Source of the DNA: Litoditis marina
Lineage: Eukaryota > Nematoda > Chromadorea > Rhabditida > Rhabditidae
Direction: 5' to 3'
DNA: 64,000 bases
NCBI GenBank assembly: GCA_964036275.1
Contig: OZ038436.1
Span: 6,193,482 to 6,257,481, forward strand
Position numbers and translations under genes: made by a program. Of this stretch, positions 24,382 through 35,089 are shown piece after piece. Below the pieces are notes generated by a model that saw nothing but the letters and a program-made list of their open reading frames with translations, was not told the DNA's origin and ran no database searches. Each line of letters begins with the position of its first letter. Position 1 is the first letter of the stretch.

Positions 24382-25434
24382 AGATGTCTTTTCACCCCCT
24401 CCCATTTCAACAACATGGAGACTTCAAGCTCTCTTGTTTTTTCCAAATATAAACAACTGCAAATATTGTACATGTTATACACTGAGATAATTTATCAACG
24501 ATCCACAAAAACAAGTTTTGGAGAAATACTAGAAAATTTAGAAAATTTGAAAGTTTCGCAGTTTCGAAAATTGTGTCCATTCATATATTCGTGCGTTCGT
24601 TCATACATACATGACATTTTTGTGACGGTTTGCTTCGTACCTAATTTATTCTAAATTTGCAGCGCGCACTAAATCTTTGTTAGAGCTATCAAGTATTCAC
24701 ATCAATCAGATCACAACTAAAATGCTTCCAACGTCGCTTTCTATTTGCGTAAAAACCGGGGGAACACAGTACAATATATAACAAGCTTTATTTTTCTCCC
24801 TGCACACAGCACTCTCCCACTGAGTGTTGTGTGAAAGTGCTCTAGGCGTCATGAGGTCGCGGAGGTGGGGGGGGGGGAGGGGGGGGGAGTGTATCAAAAT
24901 TCAAAATATAGTAATTTAGGACATTAAACAACATATATAGATGAATAGATTTATTGAATAAAGGGAAGGGTGGGTAAATAAGACGAGAAGAGATCTTCCT
25001 TCTGGCTGTCACCCTCCGTGGGCTTAAAAGGGTTCCTTCTCGTGGGTGGATGATGACGTGATCATCTGCTCCGACCGATCACTAAAATAACAAGGATGAA
25101 TAATTGTAGAAAACATATGGTACGGAAAAATGAAATGATACCGATCAATAGGAAATAGACAGAATCTTTACAATGTTTCTTATTCAAAACTCACTCTTCA
25201 CACTTCCCACACCCTGTTCAAGTTCCACCCAAGTCAATATGGAAAACTTCGGAACTATGAAACACGGAGTTGTTCGTCATTCTCCGAACTCTTACCGTTC
25301 TATGTACATCAACAACATATAAATTTGGTGTACATGATATAGAAGTGGCTACTGTATAATAGAACAAGAAAGTTTGGAAAACTTTAATAGCACTGCATAC
25401 AAGGTAATATGCTGTCAACATTCCCGGAGAGACA
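24382..25434. other. Intergenic between gene 3 and gene 5
   Basis: Holds a truncated upstream module near 24680-24760 (AGAGCTATCAAGTATTCACA, TGCTTCCAACGTCGC) in plus orientation, not leading into a plus-strand gene. It also has a G-rich run at 24867-24890 (a GGGGGGGGG tract). No coding sequence is recognised. Confidence 0.55.
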
Positions 25435-25668
25435 TCACTCCTTCTTGGGATACCAAATGCCTGAAGGAAGATATGAAGGAAATAACAACAAGTTGCAGGT
25501 GAACACGTGATAATCTGTTTTTCTCAGATTTTGTGATCACCCGAAGATACAACAAAAATGTATTGTACAGCCCGTATAACTTTTCTTTAGAATTTGCTTT
25601 TCACGGATCAGGTTCACGCGTTGTGTTTTACCATATTTTGCTGTGCTCTTAGTTTCATTCCGTCCGCT

Positions 25669-25795
25669 CAAAGTAGGCCGATTATGGGAACCGATCCCGT
25701 GGCATCGGTCCTTTAAACTGCAGTAAAAATGTATTGCAGTTTGAAGGACTGGAGCGTTGGGATTAAACCACATAAGTGTTCCTTTATAAAGTCGA
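25669..25795. mobile_element. MITE copy a (GATTATGTGG family)
   Basis: Ends resemble AAAGTAGGACGATTATGTGG in inverted orientation, with an inner hairpin GGTCCTTTAAACTGCA against TGCAGTTTGAAGGACT. It lies in intron 4 of gene 5. No coding capacity; superfamily not determined. Confidence 0.7.
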
Positions 25796-26639
25796 AACTC
25801 GCGAGTCATGCCGTGTATCCAGACTGAAGTATGACGGTGTTTTCATCACCTACGCTGCAACGCTCACTCGGGACGATTGGCGCCAACTTTCTGCGACTGG
25901 TCAGATACAAAAGCAAGAGAACATCTCGGCAAATGAAACGGCAGACACGCTAAATCTGCGTCTCTCCGACCTACAAACTCTCTCGTCAAGACCGCTACAA
26001 AAGTGGCTGGCCATTTGGCTGGGGATGATCTCACCGAGATTGGTCAGTTGCCAGCGCGGTACGTGTACTTCTCTGGTCTGACCGTTCAGTCTAATCGGAA
26101 TGAGACCACTCCTGGTATCTATCCATTTTCTCTCAGCACCCTGAAAAGTGAATAACACGTCTATTGATCACGTATGCGTAAACAACCGTGCACCTTCACT
26201 CGATACCCCGTCTCTCGTTTTGTGCACCATCTCTTTACGCTCGTATAGTTTGTTTAACCAATCGATGACTTTCTACAGTAATCTTCAAAATGTTCAAGGG
26301 TATATAATCATACTGTGGAGGGCTGGTCATTCGTGAAACAGACTATATGTCAGGCGGGAGGTAAACATAGACATATAACAACTGCTTCGAACGACGCAGG
26401 TTGCGCATACTCTGCTACATCATGTATGAAACACGGACTCTGAACGACTTGTCAAATCTTGTGTGAACATATAGAATTGGGAGAAAGAATAATGATTCGT
26501 AGGTTCGGAAAAGATCGGACACCACTTCTAAATGAGAGGAGGCTGCTAAATTTTACAATTATGGAAATAACGTGTTGCCTGTCGCGCGGCTTGGAATTCG
26601 ATTTTCCCGTGACGTATTCCATGTCTATGTTCACATTAA

Positions 26640-27240
26640 AGGAGATCGGAGAGCAACATGGTTTCTCGTAAAACTGCTGTGTCCCACTTTTGATTGGACG
26701 CGTTGCGTATCGCGCGGCATTGTCATGTGAATGTCACATGGACTGATCAAACTAATGTACGAGTTATTTGTGCTCTCTGATCTCAATACAGTTAAGAGCA
26801 GCCCGAAACAAAACCTCTGCTCACGTTATGTTCCGATCTTCTTTAACTATGTCTCATTTTTCCAGAGATATATTTTTCCTAACAAATATAACTGCCCATG
26901 TCAGTCATTGGTCTACCTAACTTTATCAATGATGACCTAAAGAATTTCGACGGAAAAATTAATTTAACCTAAACCACTATGTTCATATTATACCTATTAC
27001 ACATCAATTCGTATATAACGAATCACTTTCCATTCTAACAATTCAATCTATGTATACGACAATACATTCAATTCTTCTTGAACGCATTCTTGAGAAGGCT
27101 GCTACATTGTAATTTCCAACTTGAAACGTTGCGATTGCGCGGCGTTGGCATTTGAGTGTCTCGAGTTGTATTTATGCTCATAATAAAATGAGCAATGTTG
27201 CCTCAAGTCATCTGCTCAAGTTGGTCATTGATCACGCACT
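26640..27240. repeat. Repeat shared by intron 3 of genes 5 and 4
   Basis: About 26640-26880 matches 32385-32600 directly (for example TTTTGATTGGACGCGTTGCG), while 27090-27240 matches 32340-32710 as reverse complement. Since genes 5 and 4 are on opposite strands, the second match is the ancestral intron and the first is an extra copy in the opposite direction. Confidence 0.65.
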
Positions 27241-27432
27241 TGAATGTTTCACATGACTTTCTAACTAACCGGCGGGACCTCAACACAGTCGTGAGAGACG
27301 CGGAAATAGAGCTCGATTTTAGAATCTGCGAAGCCATCGTCGGTCACCGTCCCTTCAAATAAATTAAAAATGAAATATCAAAGGGAGAGAAGTTGGTACG
27401 TTTGAGTATTTCAGTGAAAGAAAAATGAAATA

Positions 27433-27560
27433 TTAAAGTAGGACGATTATGTGGACCTATCCCGTGTCAACGGTCCTTTAAACTGAAATTGAAAAATGGA
27501 TTGCAGTTTAAAGGACTGAAGCGTTGTGATTGGACCATATAATCGTCCTTCTTCAAAGTA
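27433..27560. mobile_element. MITE copy b, inside the candidate new intron of gene 5
   Basis: Best-preserved full copy: AAAGTAGGACGATTATGTGG at the left and its inverse, GACCATATAATCGTCC then TTCTTCAAAGT, at the right. The inner hairpin is GGTCCTTTAAACTG against CAGTTTAAAGGACT. AAAAATGAAATATYAAAG is repeated on either side of a short spacer at about 27367 and 27424. Confidence 0.8.
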
Positions 27561-29369
27561 AAAATGTGGTAGGTTTTGTTTCCACCTCAGACGAAACCAT
27601 TTTGAACCAAGATATCTCTGAACTGAGTCTTACAAAAAAAATAAAAATGATAGGCTCTCGTTTTGAATAACAAAAATTTAATTGTAAATGAACCTTCGAT
27701 TTGGAGATCGACCGTGGGAACGCCTGGAGCTCGACCGATTATCGTCACCCTGTATTTTATCCCAATTTCATCATCCGCGGTCAAGTAGTCGTGCTAAATT
27801 AGAAGGATTCTCATAAAATGTACAAAACTGGGTTGGACAAAATGAAGTTAAAGGGGGGAGGGCAGAAAGGAAAGCTAGTTTAGGTACCCTGGGGACCTAA
27901 AAATAACGTTGCGCGCGCCATAACAGGCAAACACTTGTCAACCGTATGCAAATTAGGTTTGTCAGTTTGAATCAAAAGTAATACCTATCGGTTTGGTTTT
28001 ATCTGCTCTTTCATATTAGCATTCCTTTCTGTCCCCCTTTAACTAGGGAACAGTTTGTACACGGGATAATTGACGAAGTAAGAATGTTGAACAGTGTCTA
28101 TAAAAATATTTGGCGTTTCGGCCTCTGCACTCTGCACCTCTAAAGCGACTAAGTTATGTAGTTTTCAAATTGGAATCTTCTGAATAACACATTTTAAAAA
28201 TTTGAAATCAGACATTTATTTATCTTTCTACTAAACAATAAAAAGTGGACAATGTTTGAATGATTGGAATCATTCAGAAAAAACTCATGACTCAGGAATT
28301 TCGTTGTTAGAAATCTCCATTATTCAATAATTCAATCCCACATTCAAACAATGCTTCAAACAAAATTAATCAATGATTCCTTGCCGTACACTGTTATTCA
28401 ATTGCACTTTCGCGTGAAAACTTGTTGATGACAGCAAAACTCAAAAATAAGCAATTACAAAGTGCAGTATTCCTCAATAGAATACTTACAATACTCTTAT
28501 AATCGATGCTTTTGGCGTAGTTAAATCATGAGCTGTTTCAAGTGTTTCAACAAGAATGTTAGCATCAGAAAGACGTATTGTCAGTTCTATTCTGTGGATA
28601 AGACAAAACCCACTCAAGCAAATGAACACAAAAAAGCATAGAAACAATGAACTGTAAACCATTTAGAAGCATATGGCTTCGATTATTCTCATCCAAGTCT
28701 CTACCTCTCCTCGACAAAGAAGGCTACGTTCTTCGAATGTAGAAGAATGAACAAATAAATATATGTACTCACCTCCCACATCTGCACATGGATAGTGTAG
28801 TTCTGATACTACAGACAGCTCACATTCAGATGGGAAATTATCGTAGTCGGGTTATTCGCCTGAACGGCTCCCAAGAAGCAGCAGACCTAGAATTCAGGAG
28901 AGTTTTGGATGAGATATTAGAAAGTTGACTTACGAGAATTATTACAGCTGAGTTGTAGTTGGAACTCTATGAACACCGTAACATACGGCTATGAATCACA
29001 AAATCAGTCTGTTAGATTTAGTCCTGTCTACGTCTCTCACAAACACTTCTGTTGAGAAGGATTCATAAAGTTGCTTGTCAATGGAAGAGGAGGGGTATGA
29101 AGACACAATTGGCGTGTGAGGGATGAATGGAAGACTAAGGCTATCCACGAATTCTGATTAGAAATAAACGGAATCAGGCTATTCGTACAATTCCTGAAAA
29201 ACTCGTTTGAAATCGTTGCAGAGAGCTCACCAATAACACTTCACGAATCATAGCTGCAATACCGCTGTTTTCTGAAAATCACGAATATTCTTGCGCCTGA
29301 CACGAAAGTATGGACTATTCATTGATTGAATAACCTCCTCAATGAGATAAGAGATGGAAAAAAGACTGG

Positions 29370-29520
29370 AATCTGTAATGTGATCGAACAACTAGGAGAA
29401 CGACTTTCTTCGAATTTTAAACTTGGATGCCACGCTGGAAGCACTGCCTTCACTTGTTCCGAACTGAATACGTGATGACTTTTGCGCGGATCCAAACATG
29501 TTTGAGTGGTCGTTGGTTGA
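29370..29520 (-). promoter_or_regulatory. Shared upstream module, gene 5 copy
   Basis: On the minus strand: CATGTTTGGATCCGCGCAAA, then TGCTTCCAGCGTGGCATCCA, then GTCGTTCTCCTAGTTGTTCG. It is about 120-260 bp upstream of the gene 5 start codon in the orientation of the gene. Confidence 0.7.
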
Positions 29521-29587
29521 AGGAACATGTGGCTTTCCGTCAGAAACATTCATGCGCATTTAAATAGTGTGACCATCACTAATAAGC

Positions 29588-29954
29588 CATGAAACGTGAT
29601 TCTTCACTATCAACTTTCCATGTTTGCAAGTTCAAAACTCCGGAGCAGCGAAGGGCCGGATTCCTCGCCAGACAAGCCAAACGAGATGCCACCGCAGCTG
29701 TTCCGACCACACTACAAACTACACCAGCCCTCGCACAGAAGAACTAAATTGTTGCCGAAACTCCAATGCATGTGGATAGTCCGCTAGAGGTACCTAGATC
29801 TGTATCAACTTTTTCTCTTCAATATTGTGAGACCCGAATAGACCAAGACACTTCTTCTTGTTCCAATGATCCTGCTATTTCTATGCATAATGAATTGTGT
29901 TCCCGTTTCGACAAAATGATTAACGATCTTGCTAGTTTAAACAATGGTGGTTGA
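29588..29954 (+). pseudogene. Unrecognised small ORF with one stop
   Basis: A frame beginning MKRDSSLSTFHVCKFKTPEQ runs through an Arg/Lys-rich segment (RRAGFLARQAKRD), meets TAA at about 29745, then stays open (ETPMHVDSPLEVPRS...) to 29954. AATAAA follows at about 30097. The composition (basic stretch, then Ser/Thr/Pro-rich) is coding-like, but I do not recognise a family; a retroelement ORF1 remnant or a short gene are both possible. It lies in the divergent space between genes 5 and 4. Confidence 0.35.
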
Positions 29955-30207
29955 TTATATTATAATCACCTAATCTTTATTTTACTTATTTTTTACGTTC
30001 CCATGTACTTTTAAGTAGCTGACCTATGAACATGTCCTGCTTCGTTGATATTATTGATTTTATGTTCCCCTTGTTTGTCGGTAGAGTATTGCTGCAATAA
30101 ACCTTATAATAAGAGATGCGTATCAGAATTGATGTGTCTAGTCAGTATCAAGCAACCATTCTGCTATGTTACAAGGCTTTCGGCAACATCTCAACTTTTT
30201 TGACACC

Positions 30208-30310
30208 AATCGCGCGCAGCGCGAAGCGCTGTGCGAGATTTGTCTTTGGTCCGGCTAATGCGCACCTCCGTTTTTTTAGTTTACCCTCAAAAAGGCCCAA
30301 ACGTGCAAAT
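30208..30310 (+). repeat. Dispersed repeat with GCGCAGCGCGAAGCGCT core
   Basis: Matches 46850-46950 for about 100 bp: GCGCGCAGCGCGAAGCGCTG, then TTTGTCTTTGGTCCGGCTAA and CTCCGTTTTTTTAGTTT. No coding sense. Confidence 0.75.
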
Positions 30311-30676
30311 CAAGACTTTTTATGATTTGTTGATTTTTCATGGCATATGTACAATATTATTTTATTTTCCTCCTAAACCCGCCGGTAATGCACAGTCATT
30401 AGATACACTTCCTCATTTTTTTATTACTGGTTAACGCAAGTGAACACCTCGTATTTGTATCTTCACAGCTGAGTGTTATATACAAGATTTATTCCAGAAG
30501 TTGTTATATCATGTCGAATTGTTGCAAAATGGAATCACTCAACTGCCCTTCAGATATAGTCGTCACTGTTTCTGTTCGTCACGGATGTTAGGCCTCTTCT
30601 CACCGTTCTGTTGAAATCGTACAGTGCTTCGACAAGATCATCACGCCAATGGAGCATTGGACCACACCCTCGCTTA

Positions 30677-30812
30677 AAGCAGGGCTATTATATGGACCAA
30701 TCCCGTGTGAACCCTTTTCCTTTAGGTCCTTTAAACTGCAATTGAGAAACGTATTGCAGTTTAATGGACTGAAACGTTGCAATTGGACCACTTAATCGTC
30801 CGATTCTAAGCG
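30677..30812. mobile_element. MITE copy c
   Basis: Diverged copy of the GATTATGTGG family: GGCTATTATATGGACCAATC on the left, GGACCACTTAATCGTCC on the right, with inner TTTAAACTGCAATTG and ATTGCAGTTTAATGG. Confidence 0.65.
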
Positions 30813-31127
30813 GGCAAACGCACACGTTGTTTTTTTTTTCTCAGATTTCAATATTTCGAGATTTCAAGAGGTATAAGATCACTTCAAATCATTGCGATAT
30901 GGTGTTTCTTAACTGCCCTCCAGATGTCTTTTTCTGCACACTCTTTTCTTTTTTTCTTTTTTCTTAGATTTTTCTCCAATTGTAATGGCCTTCCTTTGAG
31001 CACATTACTTTATTTTTCCAAGGTATTTTTCGCACTCCTATTCAGTGTTATCTATATTTTGAATGTTTTTCACAGTTTCGTAACGATGGGCGGCTACGTA
31101 TCTTATTTACTCGAATAGCTGGAACCC

Positions 31128-31265
31128 GGCGAAACCGCGCAAAAGCTATCAAGTATTCACATCAAACATTTGAACGAAATAGAGCGGTTCCAACGTGGCA
31201 TCCCACTTGCAAAAAAAGGCAGAAGAGATCCGTTCTTTTTCAGTAGTTGTGTCAACTTACAATAT
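31128..31265 (+). promoter_or_regulatory. Shared upstream module, gene 4 copy
   Basis: GGCGAAACCGCGCAAAAGCT, ATCAAGTATTCACATC, then GGTTCCAACGTGGCATCCCA and TTCAGTAGTTGTGTCAACTT. It lies about 195-330 bp before the gene 4 ATG. Confidence 0.7.
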
Positions 31266-31458
31266 ACAAGATTTCAGTTTTCCTTTTTTCTCTCTTCTAC
31301 AAATCCTTTTCGTTGCTCAAAAATTGTCGAGGTTATCGTTGGTTTTGAACAGTTATATAAGAACTCGATAACGTGAATAACACAGTAGACTTCTTACTCA
31401 CACAACGCACAATTCAGGTCAACTGTTGGAACATTCAGAGAACATTGGTACTGCAGCA

Positions 31459-34080
31459 ATGCTCCGTGCAGTTTTATTGGTAAGCCTATTTCTTCCATGG
31501 TCGTTTCAAATGGTGAATATTCGTTGCAACAGAAGCGGTAGCCTTATTCCGTTGAATTTTGGACAAAATTCATAGACCATGCTGTTCACAGAGCAAACCA
31601 CATTTCCTATATTCTACATTCTAATAATCTTGATCTGAATTTTCTCCTAGTTCTGCTGTTGCATGGCTATCCAGGCACTCAACCCGACTACGCTAGCAGC
31701 TCATCTGGAAGTGGGCTGTAAGTACTACAAAAACTTCACTATGCACGTCCAAATGTGGGATGTGAGTTTATTCAATCATTTATTGATTTATTTATTTGTC
31801 TGCATTTCAAGAATATCGCACTAGCTCGTCAAAGAAAGAGAGAAACATTAGATACCATGATAAAAATCATTTCAGGTGGTTCACAGCTCGTTGTTTGGGT
31901 TTGTGCGGTTGTGTTTGTTTCAGACTCTCAAAAAAAACACGTCCGATGCGGACAATTTAGTTGAAAAAGACAATTGAAACTCAGCTCTAGCTTTCTTCGT
32001 TTTATGCAACTCAAATCGGTTTCTTCCATTGGAATCTTCTTAAAGAAGGACGATTATGTGGTCCGATCTCAACACATTTTTCAATTGCAGCTTAAAGGAC
32101 CATTGACACGGGATCGGTCCACATAATCGTCCTGCTTTGATTTAGCACGACTACCTGAGCGGGGATGACGCAATAGGGGATGTGTACACGAGGTACTATT
32201 ACGGTGTCACCGTCAACAACTTCATAATGGAAGGAAGAGTGACCGACGATGGCTTCGCAGATTCTGAAATCGAGCTCTATTTCCGCATCAATCACAACTG
32301 TGCGGAGGTCCCTCTGGTAGGTTGTGTGAAACATTGGAGTGCGTCATCAATGCCCGACTTGAGCAGATGACTTGAGAGACCGGAGAGCAGCATGGTTTCT
32401 CGAGAAGCTGCTGTATTCTGCTTTTGATTGGACGCGTTGCGTGTCGCGCGGCCTTGTCATGTGAATGTCACGTGGACTGATCAAACTGATCTACGAGTTA
32501 TTTGTGCTCTCTGATCTCAATACAGTTAGAAGCGGCCCGGAACAAACCATGTGTTCGAGTTGTGTTCCGGTCTCCTTTAAGATATTGCTCATTTTATTAT
32601 GAACGTAGATACTTTACGAGACACTTAAATGCCAACACCGCGCGACCGCGACGCTTCAAGTGGAAAATTACGATGTAGCAGCCTTCTCACATTCACGATT
32701 GTTCTTCTCATTAAATTTTCTACGCAAAACTGCGACAATTCGTCTAGAGTTCAGGTTCTGAAAGCAATGTAGCAGAATTATCTCAGCCTGCCTCTCCAAA
32801 AACATACGCTATTTTTCTGCTCTCACCTGGCATGCAAGCGTCGGGAAATAGTGCGCAAGACCGGGATAATCCGGCATACGTAATCATCACGTTCTCCCTA
32901 AGCTGAATCAGCCGGGTAAGCCATTCAAGCGGGTTTTCAAAAGAACCTTTCTTATTCGTTCCTCTTATACGTAACACGTATCTCGCTCGATTCGACCGGG
33001 ACACAACTAAACAAATACAATGATCGGTCATGCAATCTGAAATTTGCTTTTGAAATTCTGCAGTTATAGCCGGCTACGCTCAATGAGTACGGCCACAATA
33101 GACGTGTCATTGATTTTCCAGGGTGCGGAGAGGAAATGGCTTAATACGACAACTGGGCTTATGCCGGTCCAGCTGAACGGTCGAACTGTAGACCTGTACG
33201 TACCACGCTGGCAACTGACCAATCTCGGTGAGAACTTTTTCAGACAACTCCCAGCCAATTGGCCACCCAATTTTTCAGCGTCCTCAACGAGAGAGTATGT
33301 AGGTCGGGAAGACGCAGATGATCTCGGCTTGTCTGCAGCCTCATTGACCTGCCTACTCTCTCACACTTGACCAATGGCAGAGAAAAACTTTCGTTTCTGA
33401 GTTTGATGTTTAGAAAGTGACGGAATCATGGCTGTAGGATCGCCTTAGCTTGTTAGATTTGACCTGAAACCGACAGAGTCAAACCAGTGGCAGTAGCCAT
33501 ATAAGTTACTTGAGCCATTTCTAAATGAATGTTAACTGGCTTAGTTTTAAGTAGTTTCTTGTTTTTTTGCTTGTTTTTAACGGTATCCTTTGCTGCTTCA
33601 GGGGAGAGCAAAGAAACTGGGCAAAAATGAGAAGCAGAGGTGATAAATTCCTCATTGACAATTTGCTCATGTAACTTACATGGCTACTTGAGCTTACAAA
33701 GTACGAGTACAGGAGCACAGTTACAAACAGGTGAAAGGGTGTTCTGTGAAAAGCAGTTCCTATGGTGAATGATGCAGACTGTGAATACAATTTTGTTGCA
33801 ACTACGCCTGATCGCAAAACTGTGAAAACAAATTATTACGTGTTTGCTTCGCGATTGAGAGGCCAAAACGATGTAGTTTTAAACTGTAGTTAGCTCCTTT
33901 AGATAGTATTTATCATTTCTAGTCTATTTATTCATTCATTCATTCATCCATTATTTTTATACATTCTAATATTTCATTTAATGTTACATTTTTATTTAAT
34001 TGTTGTCTTATTTTTCAATTATATATTCTTTTGCAATTCCAGGCGTTTGGTATCCCACGCTCGTGCGCCCAAGGAAATGA
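31459..34080 (+). CDS. Secreted transthyretin-like protein, gene 4
   Basis: Exons 31459-31479, 31651-31761, 32146-32316, 33122-33227, 34043-34080; 148 aa. Signal peptide MLRAVLL-FCCCMAIQA. Mature chain: EVGC, sequon KNFT, VQMWD-HDYLSGDDAIG, RVTDDGFADSEIELYF, NHNC. Exon 4 GAERKWLNTT (second sequon) to RWQLTNL; tail GVWYPTLVRPRK. Phases are 0,0,0,1, and TTCAG ends at 31438, 20 nt before the ATG. Exon 4 starts GAERKW like gene 5 and unlike GEPRKW of genes 0-3, so genes 4 and 5 form a subgroup. A MITE copy (32041-32138) ends 7 bp before the exon 3 acceptor (TTTGATTTAG) and may supply part of it. Confidence 0.85.
32041..32138. mobile_element. MITE copy d, at the exon 3 acceptor of gene 4
   Basis: Compact copy: AAGGACGATTATGTGGTCCG on the left, CGGTCCACATAATCGTCC on the right, nearly perfect inverted ends around a short spacer. 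It ends immediately before the intron 2 acceptor of gene 4. Confidence 0.8.
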
Positions 34081-34335
34081 CTTCGCCAATATGAACAACA
34101 TGGACTATGATGCTATAATATCATGATATTATTAATATGAATTCCATCGTTCTCATGACAAAAGTTATTTTGTATCATAATGAGTATCATGGTGTAATAT
34201 CTCTAACGTGTTTTAGAATGATCCAAGCCACGCATGGAAACGAGACAATGGCATAATTTGAAATGGGACACTGGAGTGGGACATTTGGAGAATTAGACCT
34301 TATGTCCATTGAATTATCATAGCGGCCACGCACTG

Positions 34336-34360
34336 ACTATTCATATAGGAAGTGAAACGT
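34336..34360 (-). promoter_or_regulatory. TGTTTCAC-CTTTATA-type motif, minus-strand copy
   Basis: Read on the minus strand: CGTTTCACTTCCTATATGAA, preceded by GCGCTCGAA. Diverged copy of the motif described at 36392. Confidence 0.4.
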
Positions 34361-34504
34361 TCGAGCGCGGGTTTTCCGCCGTTCAGTGAAACAGACCGAA
34401 CTTGTACCAATCAATTCAAAATACAAGCTCTTCCAAAAGTTCCAATCAGTTGTTCAGTGAATCGGTTTCTGTACGCCAATCGATACCTTTGCGATCACTA
34501 GAAA

Positions 34505-34760
34505 TTTAAACCTGGAGCATTTCATTTTTGCAAAATACTATGGTAAAACAAAGGAAGGTTTTTTTCAGTTTAGGAATGCTTAAACGATCGTTTCAGGGAA
34601 GGTTTGAAGAACTACACATTCATTGTCTCGGTTTTTCTGTGTATTTGAGAAGTGTATTCTACCTCACACCGTCTTCACACAGTCTTTATATACTATCTGA
34701 GAAACAGCCAGCAATGTCTTTTTCATTGAACATTGTCGAATTCTCATGAGCAGAGCTCGA
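34505..34760 (+). repeat. Duplicated block, partner at about 61635-61945
   Basis: Shared landmarks include GCATTTCATTTTTGCAA, GGTTTGAAGAACTACACATC and GAAACAGCCAGCAAT. The partner has a TGTTTCACAC motif in the corresponding place; this copy has CTCACACCGTCTTCACACAG. Confidence 0.7.
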
Positions 34761-35089
34761 TCAAACACTTGAAAACGTTATCATTGAATTACGGTAGTGG
34801 TCAATTCTTGAAAATAGGATATAGTTTATTGCGCAGAGAATTCACACTTATGTTAGACTTTATGTAGAAAACATACCTAAAAATTATGTGTTAAGTGTAT
34901 ACCTGATCTCAACAAATTCCGAATTAAAGGTTGGTCTTATGTTGTTCACTCACGTGTTTCTGAAGTTGTCTCAATATTTTCGGCTATTTCTTAGAGTAAG
35001 CAGGGGTTCTCTAATATAGTTGCGTCATTTACGTGTTGTAATAGAGCTGAACAACCGCTAACAGATATTTAGAGGTATTTGATTAATTT

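Larger units (their letters stand above)
15025..24400 (+). repeat. Segmental duplication copy B (gene 3 and its upstream DNA)
   Basis: Tandem copy of 9488-13950 carrying upstream block I, both kinds of upstream module and gene 3. It is lengthened by a 4.2-kb LINE at 16597-20830. A run of about 15 C residues near 15338-15353 and a shorter one near 21380 are in positions that also hold C runs in copy A. Confidence 0.85.
25435..29251 (-). pseudogene. Transthyretin-like gene 5 with internal UAG and extra intron
   Basis: Exons on the minus strand: 29231-29251 (MIREVLL), 28773-28886, 27694-27793 plus 27270-27352 (exon 3 in two parts), 26035-26140, 25435-25460; 149 codons. Exon 2 (VCCFLGAVQANNP...VQMWE) has an in-frame TAG at 28809-28811 (codon 33). 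Exon 3 begins HDYLTADDEIG and ends FRVSHDCVEVPP; the family HNC is HDC here. Its two parts are separated by 341 bp (27353-27693) that can be removed as a GT-AG intron, giving IEG joined to TVTDDGF in frame; no paralogue has an intron there. Exon 4 starts GAERKW; tail GIWYPKKE. Sister of gene 4, in head-to-head orientation. An acceptor TTTTCAG lies 20 nt before the ATG. Apart from the stop the gene is open, so recent death, a sequence error or readthrough are all possible. Confidence 0.75.

Noticed and set aside
24867..24890. Long G run as a functional G-quadruplex
   Set aside because: Homopolymer length is unreliable in assemblies and it has no counterpart at the other genes.
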